DNA of 53,326 bases from Streptococcus panodentis (GCF_017884005.1 NZ_QFAY01000016.1:14436-67761); one strand, 5' to 3'; numbered from the stretch's first letter, positions 26,031 to 37,750 are shown. The notes: generated from the sequence alone by a model not told the origin. Translations and numbers: made by a program.

Positions 26031-28001
26031 TTATTTCACATGTTCCTCGGCCTCTTCTTGGGCTTTTTTATTGGATTTTTCTTTTTCCTTCAGCCACTTT
26101 TTGCGCGCTTGTTCAAATTCTTTGGCCGTCACTGCTTTGTCTTGGATTTTAACATATTTAAAACTGTATTCACCTTTGCTTCCAGTCCAAGCAAATGGCC
26201 CTGAGAACGGAACAACCTTACGAACGCTTGGTGTTGCACCGGATGACCAAGCTGGAATCAGAAGGGCACTGTCGGTCAGCCAGGCCTGTGCTGCCGCATA
26301 TTTTTCGTAGCGTTTGTTAATATCCTCATTTTCTGCAGCGGCGTCTTCCAAAAGCCTGTCATACTCTTCAAAGCCAGCCTGTTTAGCGGCTGCATTGTCC
26401 GTCCCAGAGTCAAAACCAAAGTAGCTATCGGCACTTTCCCCTGTCTTGGAATTTGTAATTTCCAGATAAGAAGATGGATCGTTATAATCCGGCGACCAGC
26501 CAAGATTATTATTCAAATCCCAATCTTGCTGAGACGCTGACGTTGCAAAGTAGGTGATATTATTGAGCTCATCGTCCGTTATCTGCTGAATGTCAATCAC
26601 CACATTGTCTGAGCCAAGGTTGGCTTCGATGGACTGCTTCAGCGACTGCACACCCTTAACGCCATTGGTGTCTGCCGAGCTGACGGGAATATCCAGATGA
26701 ATAGGGAATTCTGCTCCTTCGGCCTGAAGAGCTTCTTTGGCTTTGGCAAGTTCCGCCTTGGCCTTGTCTGGATTATAAAGGCCATCCTGCGCATCGTCCA
26801 GTGTGACACCCTTCCACTCATCACCGTAGCCGGCTAGATTTTCCTCTACGATGCTGCCAAACTCTTGGCCATTCGCCTGAACAAAAGTCGGCGGCACAAA
26901 GGTGTTGCGAAGCTGCTTGTCTGCTGCTTCTTCTCCGTTAATCTGAGCAGAGTAGGCGGTCCGATTAAAGGCAAAAAGCAGAGCCTGACGGAAATCCTTA
27001 TTGAGCAGTGCCTTCTTGGCAGAAGATTTCTGCGCCTCTGTGGTTTTGGAGGTGTGCTCATAAGACTGACGATCAATATTCGTCGTGACAACGAAAGTTC
27101 CTGAACCTTGAGGCGTGTAGACGATATTCTCACCATACTGTTTCTTCACACTGGCAAAGTTAGAGCCATTTGGGAAGACCCGCGCAATGGTATAGTTGCC
27201 GTCAGAAAAGCCGCGCACGAGCGATTCGGTATCCTGACCGTCATAGTAAGAAAATTTGACATTGTCAACGTTCACCTTCTCCTTATCCCAGTAATTTGGA
27301 TTTTTCTCCAAGCTGATCTGAGATTTGGAAGTGATGGATTTCAGGATAAAAGGGCCGTTGTAGAGGACACTGGTCGGATCCGTCCCTTGCGCAAACTGAT
27401 TGCCTTTTGATTCCAGAAACTCTTCATTGACGGGGAAGAGAATCCCCATAGTGGTCTTTGAATTCCAATAACTTTCCGGCTGATTCAGGGTGTATTGGAC
27501 TGTCGAGTCATCCACCGCCTTGACGCCCACTTGGGAAAAGTCTTTGATCTTCCCGTTGACATAATCATCCAGACCCTTAATCGATTTCTGAACGATGTAG
27601 AGGCCGTCAGACTGGCTGTCTGCCGCATGCTTCAGACTGGTCACAAAGTCCTGAGCAGTCACATCTGCATACTCTTCACCATCAGAAGTATACCATTTCA
27701 CTCCCTTACGAAGCTGATAAGTATAAGTCAGACCGTCTTTTGAAACCGTCCAATCCTCTGCTAGAGAAGGCACCAAGTTCCCATACTGATCGTTTTCCAG
27801 CAAACCATCCACTACATTAGCCATGATCTCGTTGGTTGCTTGCTTATTGGACACAGTGTAATCCAGCGTATCTGGATCTGCGGTATAAACATAACTATAG
27901 TTTTTTCCAGATGAATTGGAGCCGCCAAACGAACAAGCTGCCAGAATCCCCGCAGAGAGAACCATCAGCCCAGTCGCTGCAGCTAACTTAGATGCTTTCA
28001 T
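26031..28001 (-). CDS. Oligopeptide-binding lipoprotein (AmiA/AliA/AliB family), copy 2
   Basis: 656 residues. Signal peptide with lipobox LAACSFGG, mature protein starting with a TADPDTLDY segment, and the family motif GLLENDQYGNLVPSLAEDW. Very similar to copies 1 and 3 throughout, including the C-terminal Lys/Glu helix (KEKSNKKAQEEAEEHVK). Differences cluster in the peptide-binding lobes, so ligand preference probably differs. Own promoter at 28035-28063 and strong GGAGGAAG site. Confidence 0.93.
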   Translation of the reverse strand: MKASKLAAATGLMVLSAGILAACSFGGSNSSGKNYSYVYTADPDTLDYTVSNKQATNEIMANVVDGLLENDQYGNLVPSLAEDWTVSKDGLTYTYQLRKGVKWYTSDGEEYADVTAQDFVTSLKHAADSQSDGLYIVQKSIKGLDDYVNGKIKDFSQVGVKAVDDSTVQYTLNQPESYWNSKTTMGILFPVNEEFLESKGNQFAQGTDPTSVLYNGPFILKSITSKSQISLEKNPNYWDKEKVNVDNVKFSYYDGQDTESLVRGFSDGNYTIARVFPNGSNFASVKKQYGENIVYTPQGSGTFVVTTNIDRQSYEHTSKTTEAQKSSAKKALLNKDFRQALLFAFNRTAYSAQINGEEAADKQLRNTFVPPTFVQANGQEFGSIVEENLAGYGDEWKGVTLDDAQDGLYNPDKAKAELAKAKEALQAEGAEFPIHLDIPVSSADTNGVKGVQSLKQSIEANLGSDNVVIDIQQITDDELNNITYFATSASQQDWDLNNNLGWSPDYNDPSSYLEITNSKTGESADSYFGFDSGTDNAAAKQAGFEEYDRLLEDAAAENEDINKRYEKYAAAQAWLTDSALLIPAWSSGATPSVRKVVPFSGPFAWTGSKGEYSFKYVKIQDKAVTAKEFEQARKKWLKEKEKSNKKAQEEAEEHVK

Positions 28002-28034
28002 AAACTTCCTCCAGTTTTCCTAAAGATTACCTTC

Positions 28035-28063
28035 ATTATAGCACGTCCCTCAAGATATGTAAA
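28035..28063 (-). promoter_or_regulatory. Promoter of binding-protein copy 2
   Basis: TTTACA (28058-28063), 17-base spacer, TATAAT (28035-28040) with extended -10 TGC. Confidence 0.8.
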
Positions 28064-28089
28064 CGCTTTAACAGACTGAAAAATATGCA

Positions 28090-28126
28090 AAAAAGAGCTG
28101 GAGACAAGGCTGTCTCAAACTCTTTC
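28090..28126 (-). terminator. Terminator after binding-protein copy 3
   Basis: On the minus strand AAAGAGTTTGAGACA pairs, with two mismatches, with TGTCTCCAGCTCTTT and is followed by a U-run (TTTTTTG). Ends copy 3 transcription before the promoter of copy 2. Confidence 0.75.
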
Positions 28127-28131
28127 TTGCT

Positions 28132-30090
28132 TTATTTGATATGCTTTTCAAGCTCTTCTTGGGCTTTTTTATTGGATTTTTCCTTTTCTTTTTCCCACTT
28201 CTCAAGAGCTGCTTCGTAGTCTTTGGTCGTTACAATGTCTTCTTGGATCTTCATATGTTTGAATACATAGATATCCCCTTTGATTCCGACATAGGAGTAT
28301 GGTTTTGTAAATGGCGTCACCTTCTGAACCATAGGAGAAGCACCGGCAGAAACGCTCTGAATCACAATCGAGCTGTCTGTCAGCCAAGCCTGTGCCGCTG
28401 CATACTTGGTATAACGGCTGTTGGTATCTTGCTTTTCTTTATCAGCCGCATCCAACAGATCTTTATAGTCATTCAAGCCAACTTTGGCAACGATATCCTG
28501 ATTTTTCCCTTTTTCCAGACCGATATTATCCAAAATATCACCTGTTTCCGGATTAAAGATGTTCAGATAAGTTGACGGATCCTGATAGTCTGCTGACCAG
28601 CCGGACATATTGAGGTCATAGTCTTTTTGGGCAGCCGTTTCCGCAAAGTAAGCTGCATTGTCGTAGTCATCTGTCGACAGTTGCTGCACATCAATCACAA
28701 CATTCTCCTGACCAAGCGCTGCTTCCACAGATTGTTTGAAAGAGTTGGTCCGCTGTACGGCAATCTTATCTGACTGGTCCACCGGAATATCCAGATGGAT
28801 AGGGAATTCAACTCCTTCTGCCTGCAGAGTTTCTTTGGCTTTGGCAATTTTTGCCTTGGCCTTATCGGCATTATAGATGCTGTCTTGGGCATCAGCCAAT
28901 TTCACACCAGACCATTCATCGCCGTAAGCAGAAAGCTGACTTTCAACCGCATCAGAGAAATCTTTGCCGTCTACTTGAACGAAGCTAGGAGGCACCAGGA
29001 GCGTTCGGATAATCTTAGTCGCCCCTTCTTCTCCGTTGATCTGCGCTCCGAAGGACGTGCGGTCAAAGGCAAAATTGATAGCCTGACGGAAGTCTTTATT
29101 TTGGATTGCAGCCTTGGCAGCAGCTTTTTGTGCATCTGTTTTAGAAGAGTGGTTGTAAGACTGACGGTTTAGGTTAAAGCTGAAGAAATAACTGGAAGAG
29201 TTCTGCGGTGTAAAGATAATATTGTCTTTGTACTGCTTTTCGACAGAAGTATAGTTAGAGCTTGTCGGATACAGCCGAGCCTGCGTGTAGGCTCCATCTG
29301 AGAAATTGCGGACCAGTGATTCCTGATCTGACCCGTCATAGTAGGTCAGCTTGACATCTTCGATCTCGACATTGTCCTTGTCCCAGTAGCTTTGGTTTTT
29401 AGAATATTCAATGACAGACTTAGAAGTATAGGCTTTCAAAATATAAGGCCCATTGTAAAGCAGTCCGGAAGGTTTGACAGTACCGAACTCTTTACCAGAA
29501 GATTTCAGAAATTCTTCATTGATAGGGAAGAGAATGCCCATGGTCGTCTTGGAATTCCAGTAGCTTTCAGGCTCGTTTAAGGTGTATTCAACCGTGTGGT
29601 CATCTACGGCTTTGACACCGACCGTCGAAAAGTCTGTTGACTCGCCCTTGACATAAGCATCCAGGCCTTTGATCGAAGACTGCACAATCGGGAGAGCTTC
29701 TGATTTTTCATCTGCAGCATGTTTCAGACCCGTCACAAAGTCTTTGGCCGTCACATCAGCATATTCTTCACCATCTGATGTATACCATTTGGCATCCTTG
29801 CGCAGCTTGTAGGTATAAGTCAGACCATCCTTGGAAACGGACCAGTCTTCCGCGATAGAAGGGATAAGATTTCCGTATTCATCATTTTCCATAAGACCAT
29901 CTACCAAGTTTGAAATAATATCAGCAGTAGAAGCCCGATTTGAGTTGACATAATCCAATGTATCAGGGTCTGTCTGATAAACATAAGAATAGGTCTTGAC
30001 TGAACTGGAGCTTGAACTACCGCAGGCCGTCAAAAAGAGGGCTGATGCAGCTACAAGGCCAGTAATGGTTAGCCATTTCGATTTTTTCAT
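28132..30090 (-). CDS. Oligopeptide-binding lipoprotein (AmiA/AliA/AliB family), copy 3
   Basis: 652 residues from the ATG at 30090 (MKKSKWLTITG), which has GAAGGAGAT upstream; a frame extending six residues further has no such site. Lipobox LTACGSS, mature start YQTDPDTLDY, family motif GLMENDEYGNLIPSIAEDW and charged C-terminal helix. Own promoter and own terminator make it a separate unit from copies 1 and 2, although all three probably deliver peptides to the same AmiCDEF permease. Confidence 0.93.
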   Translation of the reverse strand: MKKSKWLTITGLVAASALFLTACGSSSSSSVKTYSYVYQTDPDTLDYVNSNRASTADIISNLVDGLMENDEYGNLIPSIAEDWSVSKDGLTYTYKLRKDAKWYTSDGEEYADVTAKDFVTGLKHAADEKSEALPIVQSSIKGLDAYVKGESTDFSTVGVKAVDDHTVEYTLNEPESYWNSKTTMGILFPINEEFLKSSGKEFGTVKPSGLLYNGPYILKAYTSKSVIEYSKNQSYWDKDNVEIEDVKLTYYDGSDQESLVRNFSDGAYTQARLYPTSSNYTSVEKQYKDNIIFTPQNSSSYFFSFNLNRQSYNHSSKTDAQKAAAKAAIQNKDFRQAINFAFDRTSFGAQINGEEGATKIIRTLLVPPSFVQVDGKDFSDAVESQLSAYGDEWSGVKLADAQDSIYNADKAKAKIAKAKETLQAEGVEFPIHLDIPVDQSDKIAVQRTNSFKQSVEAALGQENVVIDVQQLSTDDYDNAAYFAETAAQKDYDLNMSGWSADYQDPSTYLNIFNPETGDILDNIGLEKGKNQDIVAKVGLNDYKDLLDAADKEKQDTNSRYTKYAAAQAWLTDSSIVIQSVSAGASPMVQKVTPFTKPYSYVGIKGDIYVFKHMKIQEDIVTTKDYEAALEKWEKEKEKSNKKAQEELEKHIK

Positions 30091-30121
30091 GAGCGATCTC
30101 CTTCTCAATTTGTATTGTATT

Positions 30122-30149
30122 ATTATACAATATTTTTTTATAAAAACAA
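30122..30149 (-). promoter_or_regulatory. Promoter of binding-protein copy 3
   Basis: TTGTTT (30144-30149), 16-base AT-rich spacer, TATAAT (30122-30127). Confidence 0.7.
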
Positions 30150-30314
30150 ATGCTTTATGTAAAAAAATAATAAATTTCTATTTTTTAGTTCAATTAACTG
30201 TGTTTTTCACATAATTTTTCAAAAATACTATCATATTTATTTTAAAGCCGCTTTATAAAAATTCGTTTAAAGCAAACAGTCTATTTCATATTTGTGAAAG
30301 AAAGGAGATTTTTA

Positions 30315-30323
30315 TGATACAAT
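30315..30323 (+). promoter_or_regulatory. Extended -10 promoter of dacA
   Basis: TGATACAAT, an extended -10 with no good -35 at the right distance (the closest, GTGAAA, is 18 bases upstream). The start would lie about 20 bases ahead of the dacA ATG. Confidence 0.5.
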
Positions 30324-30350
30324 GGTTATATCTTGTATGAGGGGAAAACT

Positions 30351-31622
30351 ATGAAACGATTTTTTCTATCTATAATCCTGCTGATTGCCCTGACCGCAGG
30401 CAAAGCAGCCGCTGATGACTACAATGCAGCCGCCAAAAGCGCTATCGCAGTCGATGCAACTTCCGGAAAGATTCTCTATGAGAAAGATAGCAGCAGCCCC
30501 ATTGAGGTAGGCTCTATCACCAATCTCCTGACCGTCTATCTGGTCTATGAAGCGATTGACAAAGGGCAGCTGACGGCCGATACTTATGTGGATATTTCAG
30601 ACACAGCCTATCATTTGTCGGTTGGCACCGATATTAGCAATGTCCCTTTGGAAGCCAGACGCTACAAGGTCAAGGACCTGATAACTGCTTCTCTGGTGTC
30701 CAGCGCCAATGGCGCAACGCTGGCCTTGGCCGAAAAAGTAGGCGGCAGCGAGGAAAATTTTGTCCAAATGATGAAAGCCAAGCTCAAGGAGTGGGGAATC
30801 GAAGATGCTACTATCGTGAACTCTACCGGGCTCAACACTCTGCTGCTGGAAGAAACAGCCGAGGAAGAAAGCTCTGCCAGCACCGCTGCTCCTCAGACGC
30901 AAAAAAGCAAAGACACAGAAAACAAATTCAGCGCTTATGATATAGCTGTAATCAGCCGGCATCTGATTCTTGATTATCCGCAGGTAACCGATATTACTTC
31001 CAAGGCCACCGTGAAATTTGCAGATATGAATCTAGAAAGCTATAATTTTATGCTGGAAAATCAGACAAACTTCCGCTCAGGCGTGGACGGACTGAAGACC
31101 GGCGGTTCGGATAAGGGGGGCTCCTCCTTTGTCGCCAGCACCAGCGAAAATGGCATCCGAATGATTACCGTCGTGCTGGGCGTGGAGCAAACGGACGGTG
31201 ACCCCTACGCCCGCTTTGTGGCTACAGCTGCTCTGATGAATTATGTTTCGCAAAATTTCACCCAGACGACAATCGTTGCGGAGGGCGAAGCTTATAATAA
31301 AAGCAAGGCCACTGTCATTGATGGCAAGCAAGAGACTGTGACAGCCGTCGCCAGCAAGGACTTTACCATTGTTGAGCGCATCAGCAATCAGGCCGAGCAT
31401 AAGATTGAATTTTCAACGGACAAAAAAGGCTTTCAGGCACCGCTGAAAAAAGATACAGAGGTCGGAACCCTGACCTATACAGACCCAGAACCAATCGGCC
31501 AGGGCTACCTAGAAAACAAATCGCCTTCGGTCACCATGGTCGCAGGCAATGATGTAGAAAAAAGCATTTTCTTTAAGGTCTGGTGGAATGATTTTGTCCG
31601 CTATGTCAATGAAAAACTATAG
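30351..31622 (+). CDS. dacA: DacA/PBP3-like D-alanyl-D-alanine carboxypeptidase with altered active site
   Basis: A 423-residue low-molecular-weight penicillin-binding protein homologue: signal peptide (cleavage near AAADD), transpeptidase-like domain to about residue 275, a C-terminal beta domain, and a C-terminal amphipathic helix (VWWNDFVRYVNEKL) for membrane association. In streptococci PBP3 trims pentapeptide stems and helps place the division septum. The catalytic Ser55 is present, but the SxxK motif reads SITN, with AAT (Asn58) where Lys is required. The SxN motif (SAN, 118-120) is intact and KTG reads KTGG (249-252) where KTGT/S is usual. It may therefore be inactive or altered. Start at 30351 has GAGGGGAA. 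Divergent from the ami lipoproteins. Confidence 0.9.
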   Translation: MKRFFLSIILLIALTAGKAAADDYNAAAKSAIAVDATSGKILYEKDSSSPIEVGSITNLLTVYLVYEAIDKGQLTADTYVDISDTAYHLSVGTDISNVPLEARRYKVKDLITASLVSSANGATLALAEKVGGSEENFVQMMKAKLKEWGIEDATIVNSTGLNTLLLEETAEEESSASTAAPQTQKSKDTENKFSAYDIAVISRHLILDYPQVTDITSKATVKFADMNLESYNFMLENQTNFRSGVDGLKTGGSDKGGSSFVASTSENGIRMITVVLGVEQTDGDPYARFVATAALMNYVSQNFTQTTIVAEGEAYNKSKATVIDGKQETVTAVASKDFTIVERISNQAEHKIEFSTDKKGFQAPLKKDTEVGTLTYTDPEPIGQGYLENKSPSVTMVAGNDVEKSIFFKVWWNDFVRYVNEKL

Positions 31623-31636
31623 AAAAGATTGCGAAA

Positions 31637-31669
31637 AAGCAAGAGCGGAAACCGGCTCTTGCTTTTTTT
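31637..31669 (+). terminator. Terminator of dacA
   Basis: AAGCAAGAGC / GCTCTTGCTT perfect 10-bp stem followed by TTTTT, 15 bases after the dacA stop. Confidence 0.92.
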
Positions 31670-31925
31670 ATCGTCAGTTAGTTCATCTTTTATTGCTTTG
31701 TTAACTCGCTTTGCTCCAACAGCCCGGAAGGACTGTTGGAGGTTGGAGATAAAGGGAACAAAGTTCCCGACTTTCGTTCAGTCCGGGGGAATGGGAGTCT
31801 TATACGGTATCTTCCCAAAGATAGCTCCCTCTGTGGGTGAGGGCGCAGCCATCATGGGAGGCTGTCCCAGCCTCAGCCCGAACCTAGAAACGAGATAGTG
31901 AGGCAGAAAGGTTTCCCCAACTTTT
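31670..31925. repeat. Repeat cluster between dacA and sufB
   Basis: Contains a TTATCGTCAGTTAGTTCATC repeat, a CCAACAGCCC/GGACTGTTGG inverted repeat (31718-31742) and a single copy of the TATACGGTATCTTCCCAAAG composite element (31797-31880). A short frame here is made of repeat sequence and was not called a gene. Confidence 0.75.
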
Positions 31926-33338
31926 CTAACCCACCGAACCTTCCATTTCGTAGCTAATCAAGCGGTTAAGCTCAACAGCATATTCCATGGGCAGCTCCTT
32001 GGTGAAGGGTTCAACAAAGCCCATGACAATCATCTCAGTCGCTTCGGATTCGGACAGGCCGCGGCTCATGAGATAGTAGAGCTGCTCCTCCGAAATCTTA
32101 GAAACCTTGGCTTCGTGTTCCAGAGCTACCTGAGAATTGTGAATTTCATTGAAAGGAATGGTATCTGACGCAGAAATATCATCCATGATAATCGTATCAC
32201 ACTCGATATGGCTGACGGACTTCTGCGATTGCTTGCCAAAAGTCACCTGACCGCGGTAGTCTACCTTGCCTCCGCCCTTGGCAATGGACTTGGAGACGAT
32301 AGAGGAGCTGGTATGCGGCGCATTGTGAATCATCTTGGCTCCTGTATCCTGGTGCTGATTGGTATTGGCAAAAGCGATGGACAGCATAGTCCCACGCGCT
32401 CCGGGACCGTCCAAATAGACAGACGGATACTTCATGGTCGTGCGAGCGCCCAGATTGCCGTCAATCCACTCCACAGTGGCATCCTTCATAGCCCGCGCCC
32501 GCTTAGTCACCAGATTGTAGACATTGTCCGACCAGTTCTGAATGGTTGTATAGCGCATATAAGCGCCATCCAGAGCAAAAATCTCAACAATAGCCGCATG
32601 CAGGCTGTTGCTGGAATAGGTCGGCGCTGTACAGCCTTCCACATAGTGCACGCTGGCCCCCTCATCCACAATAATCAAGGTCCGTTCAAACTGGCCGGAA
32701 TTTTCATTGTTAATCCGGAAATAGGTCTGCAGAGGAATATCCACCTTGACTCCTTTGGGCACATAGATAAAGGTACCGCCCGACCAAACAGCTGAGTTGA
32801 GAGCTGCCAGTTTATTATCGGTCGGCGGAACCAGCTTGGCAAAATACTGCTTGAAAAGCTCAGGATATTCCTTGAGTGCAGAGTCGGTATCGGTAAAGAC
32901 AATCCCCAGCTTCTGAAATTCTTCCTTCATATTGTGGTAAACCACTTCGGATTCGTACTGGGCTGCAGCTCCTGCCAGATAGGCCCGTTCCGCTTCGGGA
33001 ATCCCAATCTTCTCAAAGGTTTCCTTGATTTTTTCCGGCACCTCATCCCAGCTTCTAGCTGGCTTATCAGAGGCCTTTTGGTAGTAAATCAGGTCGTCAA
33101 AGTTAATCTCTGACAGATCCGGCCCCCACTTCTGCATGGGCATTTTCTTGAAAGCCTCATAGGATTTGAGCCGGAAATCCAGCATCCATTCCGGCTCCTC
33201 CTTGGCTGCGGACAGCTCACGAATCACCGCTTCGCTGAGCCCCTTACCAGTCGATAGGACTGGATCGACATCATCATGAAAACCAAATTTATAATCACCG
33301 AGATCAATCGGTTTTGGCTCTACTCTTTCTTCTGACAT
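31926..33338 (-). CDS. sufB: Fe-S cluster scaffold protein SufB
   Basis: 470 residues; core of the SufBCD scaffold on which iron-sulphur clusters are built. Contains [19 protein letters not shown] and [10 protein letters not shown], and ends in the SufB/SufD core [22 protein letters not shown]. The last gene of sufC-sufD-sufS-sufU-sufB, but set apart from sufU by a 323-base spacer with a hairpin, unlike the tight spacing of the other suf genes. The start at 33338 is supported by GGAAA. Confidence 0.95.
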   Translation of the reverse strand: MSEERVEPKPIDLGDYKFGFHDDVDPVLSTGKGLSEAVIRELSAAKEEPEWMLDFRLKSYEAFKKMPMQKWGPDLSEINFDDLIYYQKASDKPARSWDEVPEKIKETFEKIGIPEAERAYLAGAAAQYESEVVYHNMKEEFQKLGIVFTDTDSALKEYPELFKQYFAKLVPPTDNKLAALNSAVWSGGTFIYVPKGVKVDIPLQTYFRINNENSGQFERTLIIVDEGASVHYVEGCTAPTYSSNSLHAAIVEIFALDGAYMRYTTIQNWSDNVYNLVTKRARAMKDATVEWIDGNLGARTTMKYPSVYLDGPGARGTMLSIAFANTNQHQDTGAKMIHNAPHTSSSIVSKSIAKGGGKVDYRGQVTFGKQSQKSVSHIECDTIIMDDISASDTIPFNEIHNSQVALEHEAKVSKISEEQLYYLMSRGLSESEATEMIVMGFVEPFTKELPMEYAVELNRLISYEMEGSVG

Positions 33339-33661
33339 ATTTTCCTTTCATATCCTTAGATTTATACGCAAACTATTTTGAATGCCCGCTCGGAAAGGAG
33401 CCGGCAGACGAGCAGATCCCCCATCATGGCAGAAGCACTCCAAAGGGGCTTTCTCTGACTCCTGCACAGCGGCTTATAGGAGGCGAATCGTCTCAACACA
33501 CCCAGTATCGAAAACGAGCGCAGGCTGCCCGAGGCACTGCTTTGAGGCTTTGGATACCAAGCCAGTATCCAAAGCATAGAGCGGGTGAGGCTGAGACAGC
33601 CTCCAACAGTCTGGCAGGCTGTTGCTAGCAACACCATCAAAGATAAACTCAATGACTCTAT
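33339..33661. other. Unusual spacer inside the suf operon
   Basis: Contains a perfect 11-bp hairpin, GCTTTGGATAC / GTATCCAAAGC (33547-33575, 7-base loop), with no U-tract on either strand, and an imperfect CCAACAGTCT/GGCTGTTG repeat next to sufU (about 33602-33625). The sequence has several short overlapping frames but no ribosome binding sites. Probably an inserted intergenic repeat. Confidence 0.6.
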
Positions 33662-35336
<1,675 letters not shown>

Positions 35337-35398
35337 CTATCAAATGAACAGGGGCCTCCGCAGTGCTTCTTAAAGCAGCCGCAGCCCCTGCCTGGTTT

Positions 35399-36661
35399 TT
35401 ATTTCTTAGCGAGAATAATATCAATATTCTCAATCATCTCATCACGAACTTCCTTGACCGGAATTTCCACAATGACAGAGCCTAAGAAGCCACGGACCAC
35501 CAAGCGCTCGGCCGTGGCCTTGTCCAGCCCCCTGCTCATGAGGTAATACATATCTTCGGGATCCACCTGCCCGATTGAGGCCGCATGTCCGGCTGTCACA
35601 TCATTTTCATCAATCAGAAGAATCGGATTGGCATCTGAGCGGGCCTGATCAGACAGCATCAGCACCCGGCTTTCCTGCTGGGCATCCGCTCCTTTGGCTC
35701 CCTTGATAATATGGCCGATACCATTGAAGGTCAGGGTTCCCCTCTCCAGAATCACTCCGTGCTGCAGAATATTGCCGATGGAATTGCAGCCGTAGTTGGT
35801 CACTCGCGTATCAATCCCCTGCACCTGCTTGCCGCTCGATAGGGCCACGACTTTCATATCTGCATGGCTGCCCTTACCATAGAGGTCGCTGTCAAAGTCA
35901 GCTACCACATTGCCTTCATTCATAACCCCGATAGCCCAGTCAATCATGGCATCATGGTCCAGCTTGCCCCTGCGGCTGATATAAGCAGTAACGTTTTCAC
36001 CCAAGCGGTCAATGGCAGAAAACTTAATCTGCGCACCGGCCTGAGCAATGACTTCCACCGTGATATTGGCCGTCGCAGGTACAGTGCCTTGACCGTAAGT
36101 CTCCAGGCGTTCCAGATAGCTGAGTTTGCTGTGCCGGCCGGCAATGATCAGAATGTGCTTGTTAAAAGGAACAGCGCTGTCACTGTCCTGGTAAAAAATC
36201 CCTTCTATAGGCTGGTCAATTTCAACATTGTCAGGGATATACAGAACCGCCCCGCTGTTGAAATAAGCCGTATGGTAGGCTGCCAGCCTGTCCTCATCAA
36301 AACGGACGGAGGACATAAAATGCTTTTCGAGCAATTCCGGAATTTCTTCCAGAGCTGAGTGGAAGTCCGTAAAGACAACCCCCTGCTCAGCCAGATCTGC
36401 CGGCAGCTGTTCCAGAACAGTCTGAGTGCCGACCTGAACAAGTTTTAAATGATTGTCCAGAGCTGTAAAATCCGGAACGCTGGCCAGCGGCTCGCTGTCA
36501 GAAATGGTGCCGTCGCCTAGATTCCAGCGGTGGAACTTAACCCGCTCAATATGGGGCAATTCCAGCTCATCCATCTTGTCAAAAGCTTGCTGCCGCAGGC
36601 TGAACAGCCAGTCAGGCTCGGCATGGAGCTGTGAAAATTCTTGAATCGTTTCTTTGGTCAT
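35399..36661 (-). CDS. sufD: Fe-S cluster assembly protein SufD
   Basis: 420 residues. SufD shares the SufB C-terminal core (ILQHGVILERGTLTFNGIGHI and [21 protein letters not shown]) and forms the heterodimeric scaffold with SufB. Lies 39 bases after sufC. Confidence 0.95.
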   Translation of the reverse strand: MTKETIQEFSQLHAEPDWLFSLRQQAFDKMDELELPHIERVKFHRWNLGDGTISDSEPLASVPDFTALDNHLKLVQVGTQTVLEQLPADLAEQGVVFTDFHSALEEIPELLEKHFMSSVRFDEDRLAAYHTAYFNSGAVLYIPDNVEIDQPIEGIFYQDSDSAVPFNKHILIIAGRHSKLSYLERLETYGQGTVPATANITVEVIAQAGAQIKFSAIDRLGENVTAYISRRGKLDHDAMIDWAIGVMNEGNVVADFDSDLYGKGSHADMKVVALSSGKQVQGIDTRVTNYGCNSIGNILQHGVILERGTLTFNGIGHIIKGAKGADAQQESRVLMLSDQARSDANPILLIDENDVTAGHAASIGQVDPEDMYYLMSRGLDKATAERLVVRGFLGSVIVEIPVKEVRDEMIENIDIILAKK

Positions 36662-36700
36662 GTCATTCTCCTATCTTTTATCAAGTCAAAAGAATGCTGA

Positions 36701-37471
36701 CTAAGCTTCTTCTTGGTAGTTAAAGCCCAGTTCTTCGGCCAGCTGAGCATAGCCTTCTTTTTCCAAGCGAACTGCCAGTTCCGGTCCGCCGGAAAGGACC
36801 ACCCTGCCGTCCATCATGATATGGACCACATCCGGTGTGATGTAGTTGAGCAGCCGCTGATAGTGTGTGATAATCATAGCGCCGAAGCCTTCACCGCGCA
36901 TGGCATTGACCCCTTTGGAAACGACTTTCAGGGCATCGATGTCCAGACCGGAGTCGATTTCATCCAAGAGCGCAAAGGTCGGCTCCAGCATGAGCAGCTG
37001 CAGGATTTCATTGCGTTTCTTTTCACCGCCGGAGAAGCCTTCGTTGAGGTAGCGCTCGGCCATTTCTTCTTTCATATTGAGCAGGGCCATTTTCTCATCC
37101 AGTTTCATGATAAAATCACGGACAGAAATCTTCTCCTCTTCTTCCTTGCCGGCATTCATGGCTGCCCGCAGAAACTCTGCATTGGTAATGCCAGGGATTT
37201 CACTGGGGTACTGCATAGCCAGGAAAAGCCCCATACGGGCCCGTTCGTCCACTTCCAGCTCCAGGATATTGACACCGTCAAAAAGGACCTCCCCCTGCGT
37301 CACCTCATAGTTGGGGTTGCCCATAATGGCAGCCGACAGAGTGGATTTCCCCGTTCCGTTGGGCCCCATAATGGCAGCTACTTCTCCGGTTCTCAGGGTC
37401 ATATTGACTCCCTTAAGAATTTTCTTGCCTTCAATTTCTACATGAAGATCCTTGACTTCTAATACAGACAT
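36701..37471 (-). CDS. sufC: Fe-S cluster assembly ATPase SufC
   Basis: 256-residue ABC-type ATPase that powers SufBCD; no membrane parts. Walker A GPNGTGKST, the SufC signature NEGFSGGEKKRNEILQ and Walker B FALLDEIDSGLD. Start at 37471 (MSVLEVKDLH) with AAAGGAACA; longer frames lack a start signal. First gene of the suf operon. Confidence 0.96.
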   Translation of the reverse strand: MSVLEVKDLHVEIEGKKILKGVNMTLRTGEVAAIMGPNGTGKSTLSAAIMGNPNYEVTQGEVLFDGVNILELEVDERARMGLFLAMQYPSEIPGITNAEFLRAAMNAGKEEEEKISVRDFIMKLDEKMALLNMKEEMAERYLNEGFSGGEKKRNEILQLLMLEPTFALLDEIDSGLDIDALKVVSKGVNAMRGEGFGAMIITHYQRLLNYITPDVVHIMMDGRVVLSGGPELAVRLEKEGYAQLAEELGFNYQEEA

Positions 37472-37750
37472 TGCTCTGTTCCTTTCTTTTTTGCCTTTCA
37501 GCCCTTGGTATCGCTCTCGTCCGCCCCTTCGCTGCAGCACTCTGCAGATGGCCATCCTGCCGTCTTCTTCCCCTTGCACAGTTCATTAGGTGCTTGAGCG
37601 CCAAGAAGCACTGCTGAGCGGCTGCTCATTCGCTGAACCATCAAGTCTTACAGACCGCTGCTCTGACATCAAACTTGGCTTGCCTTATCGACAACCAGCA
37701 GAGGCTCTGCAGGGCAGTCCAAGCGGCTGCTATACTCTCTTTAGTATACC
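37472..37750. other. Spacer upstream of sufC
   Basis: Presumed suf promoter region. Minus-strand TATACT/TATAGC sequences near 37730-37748 are possible -10 elements but no convincing -35 was identified. No gene or clear repeat found. Confidence 0.5.
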
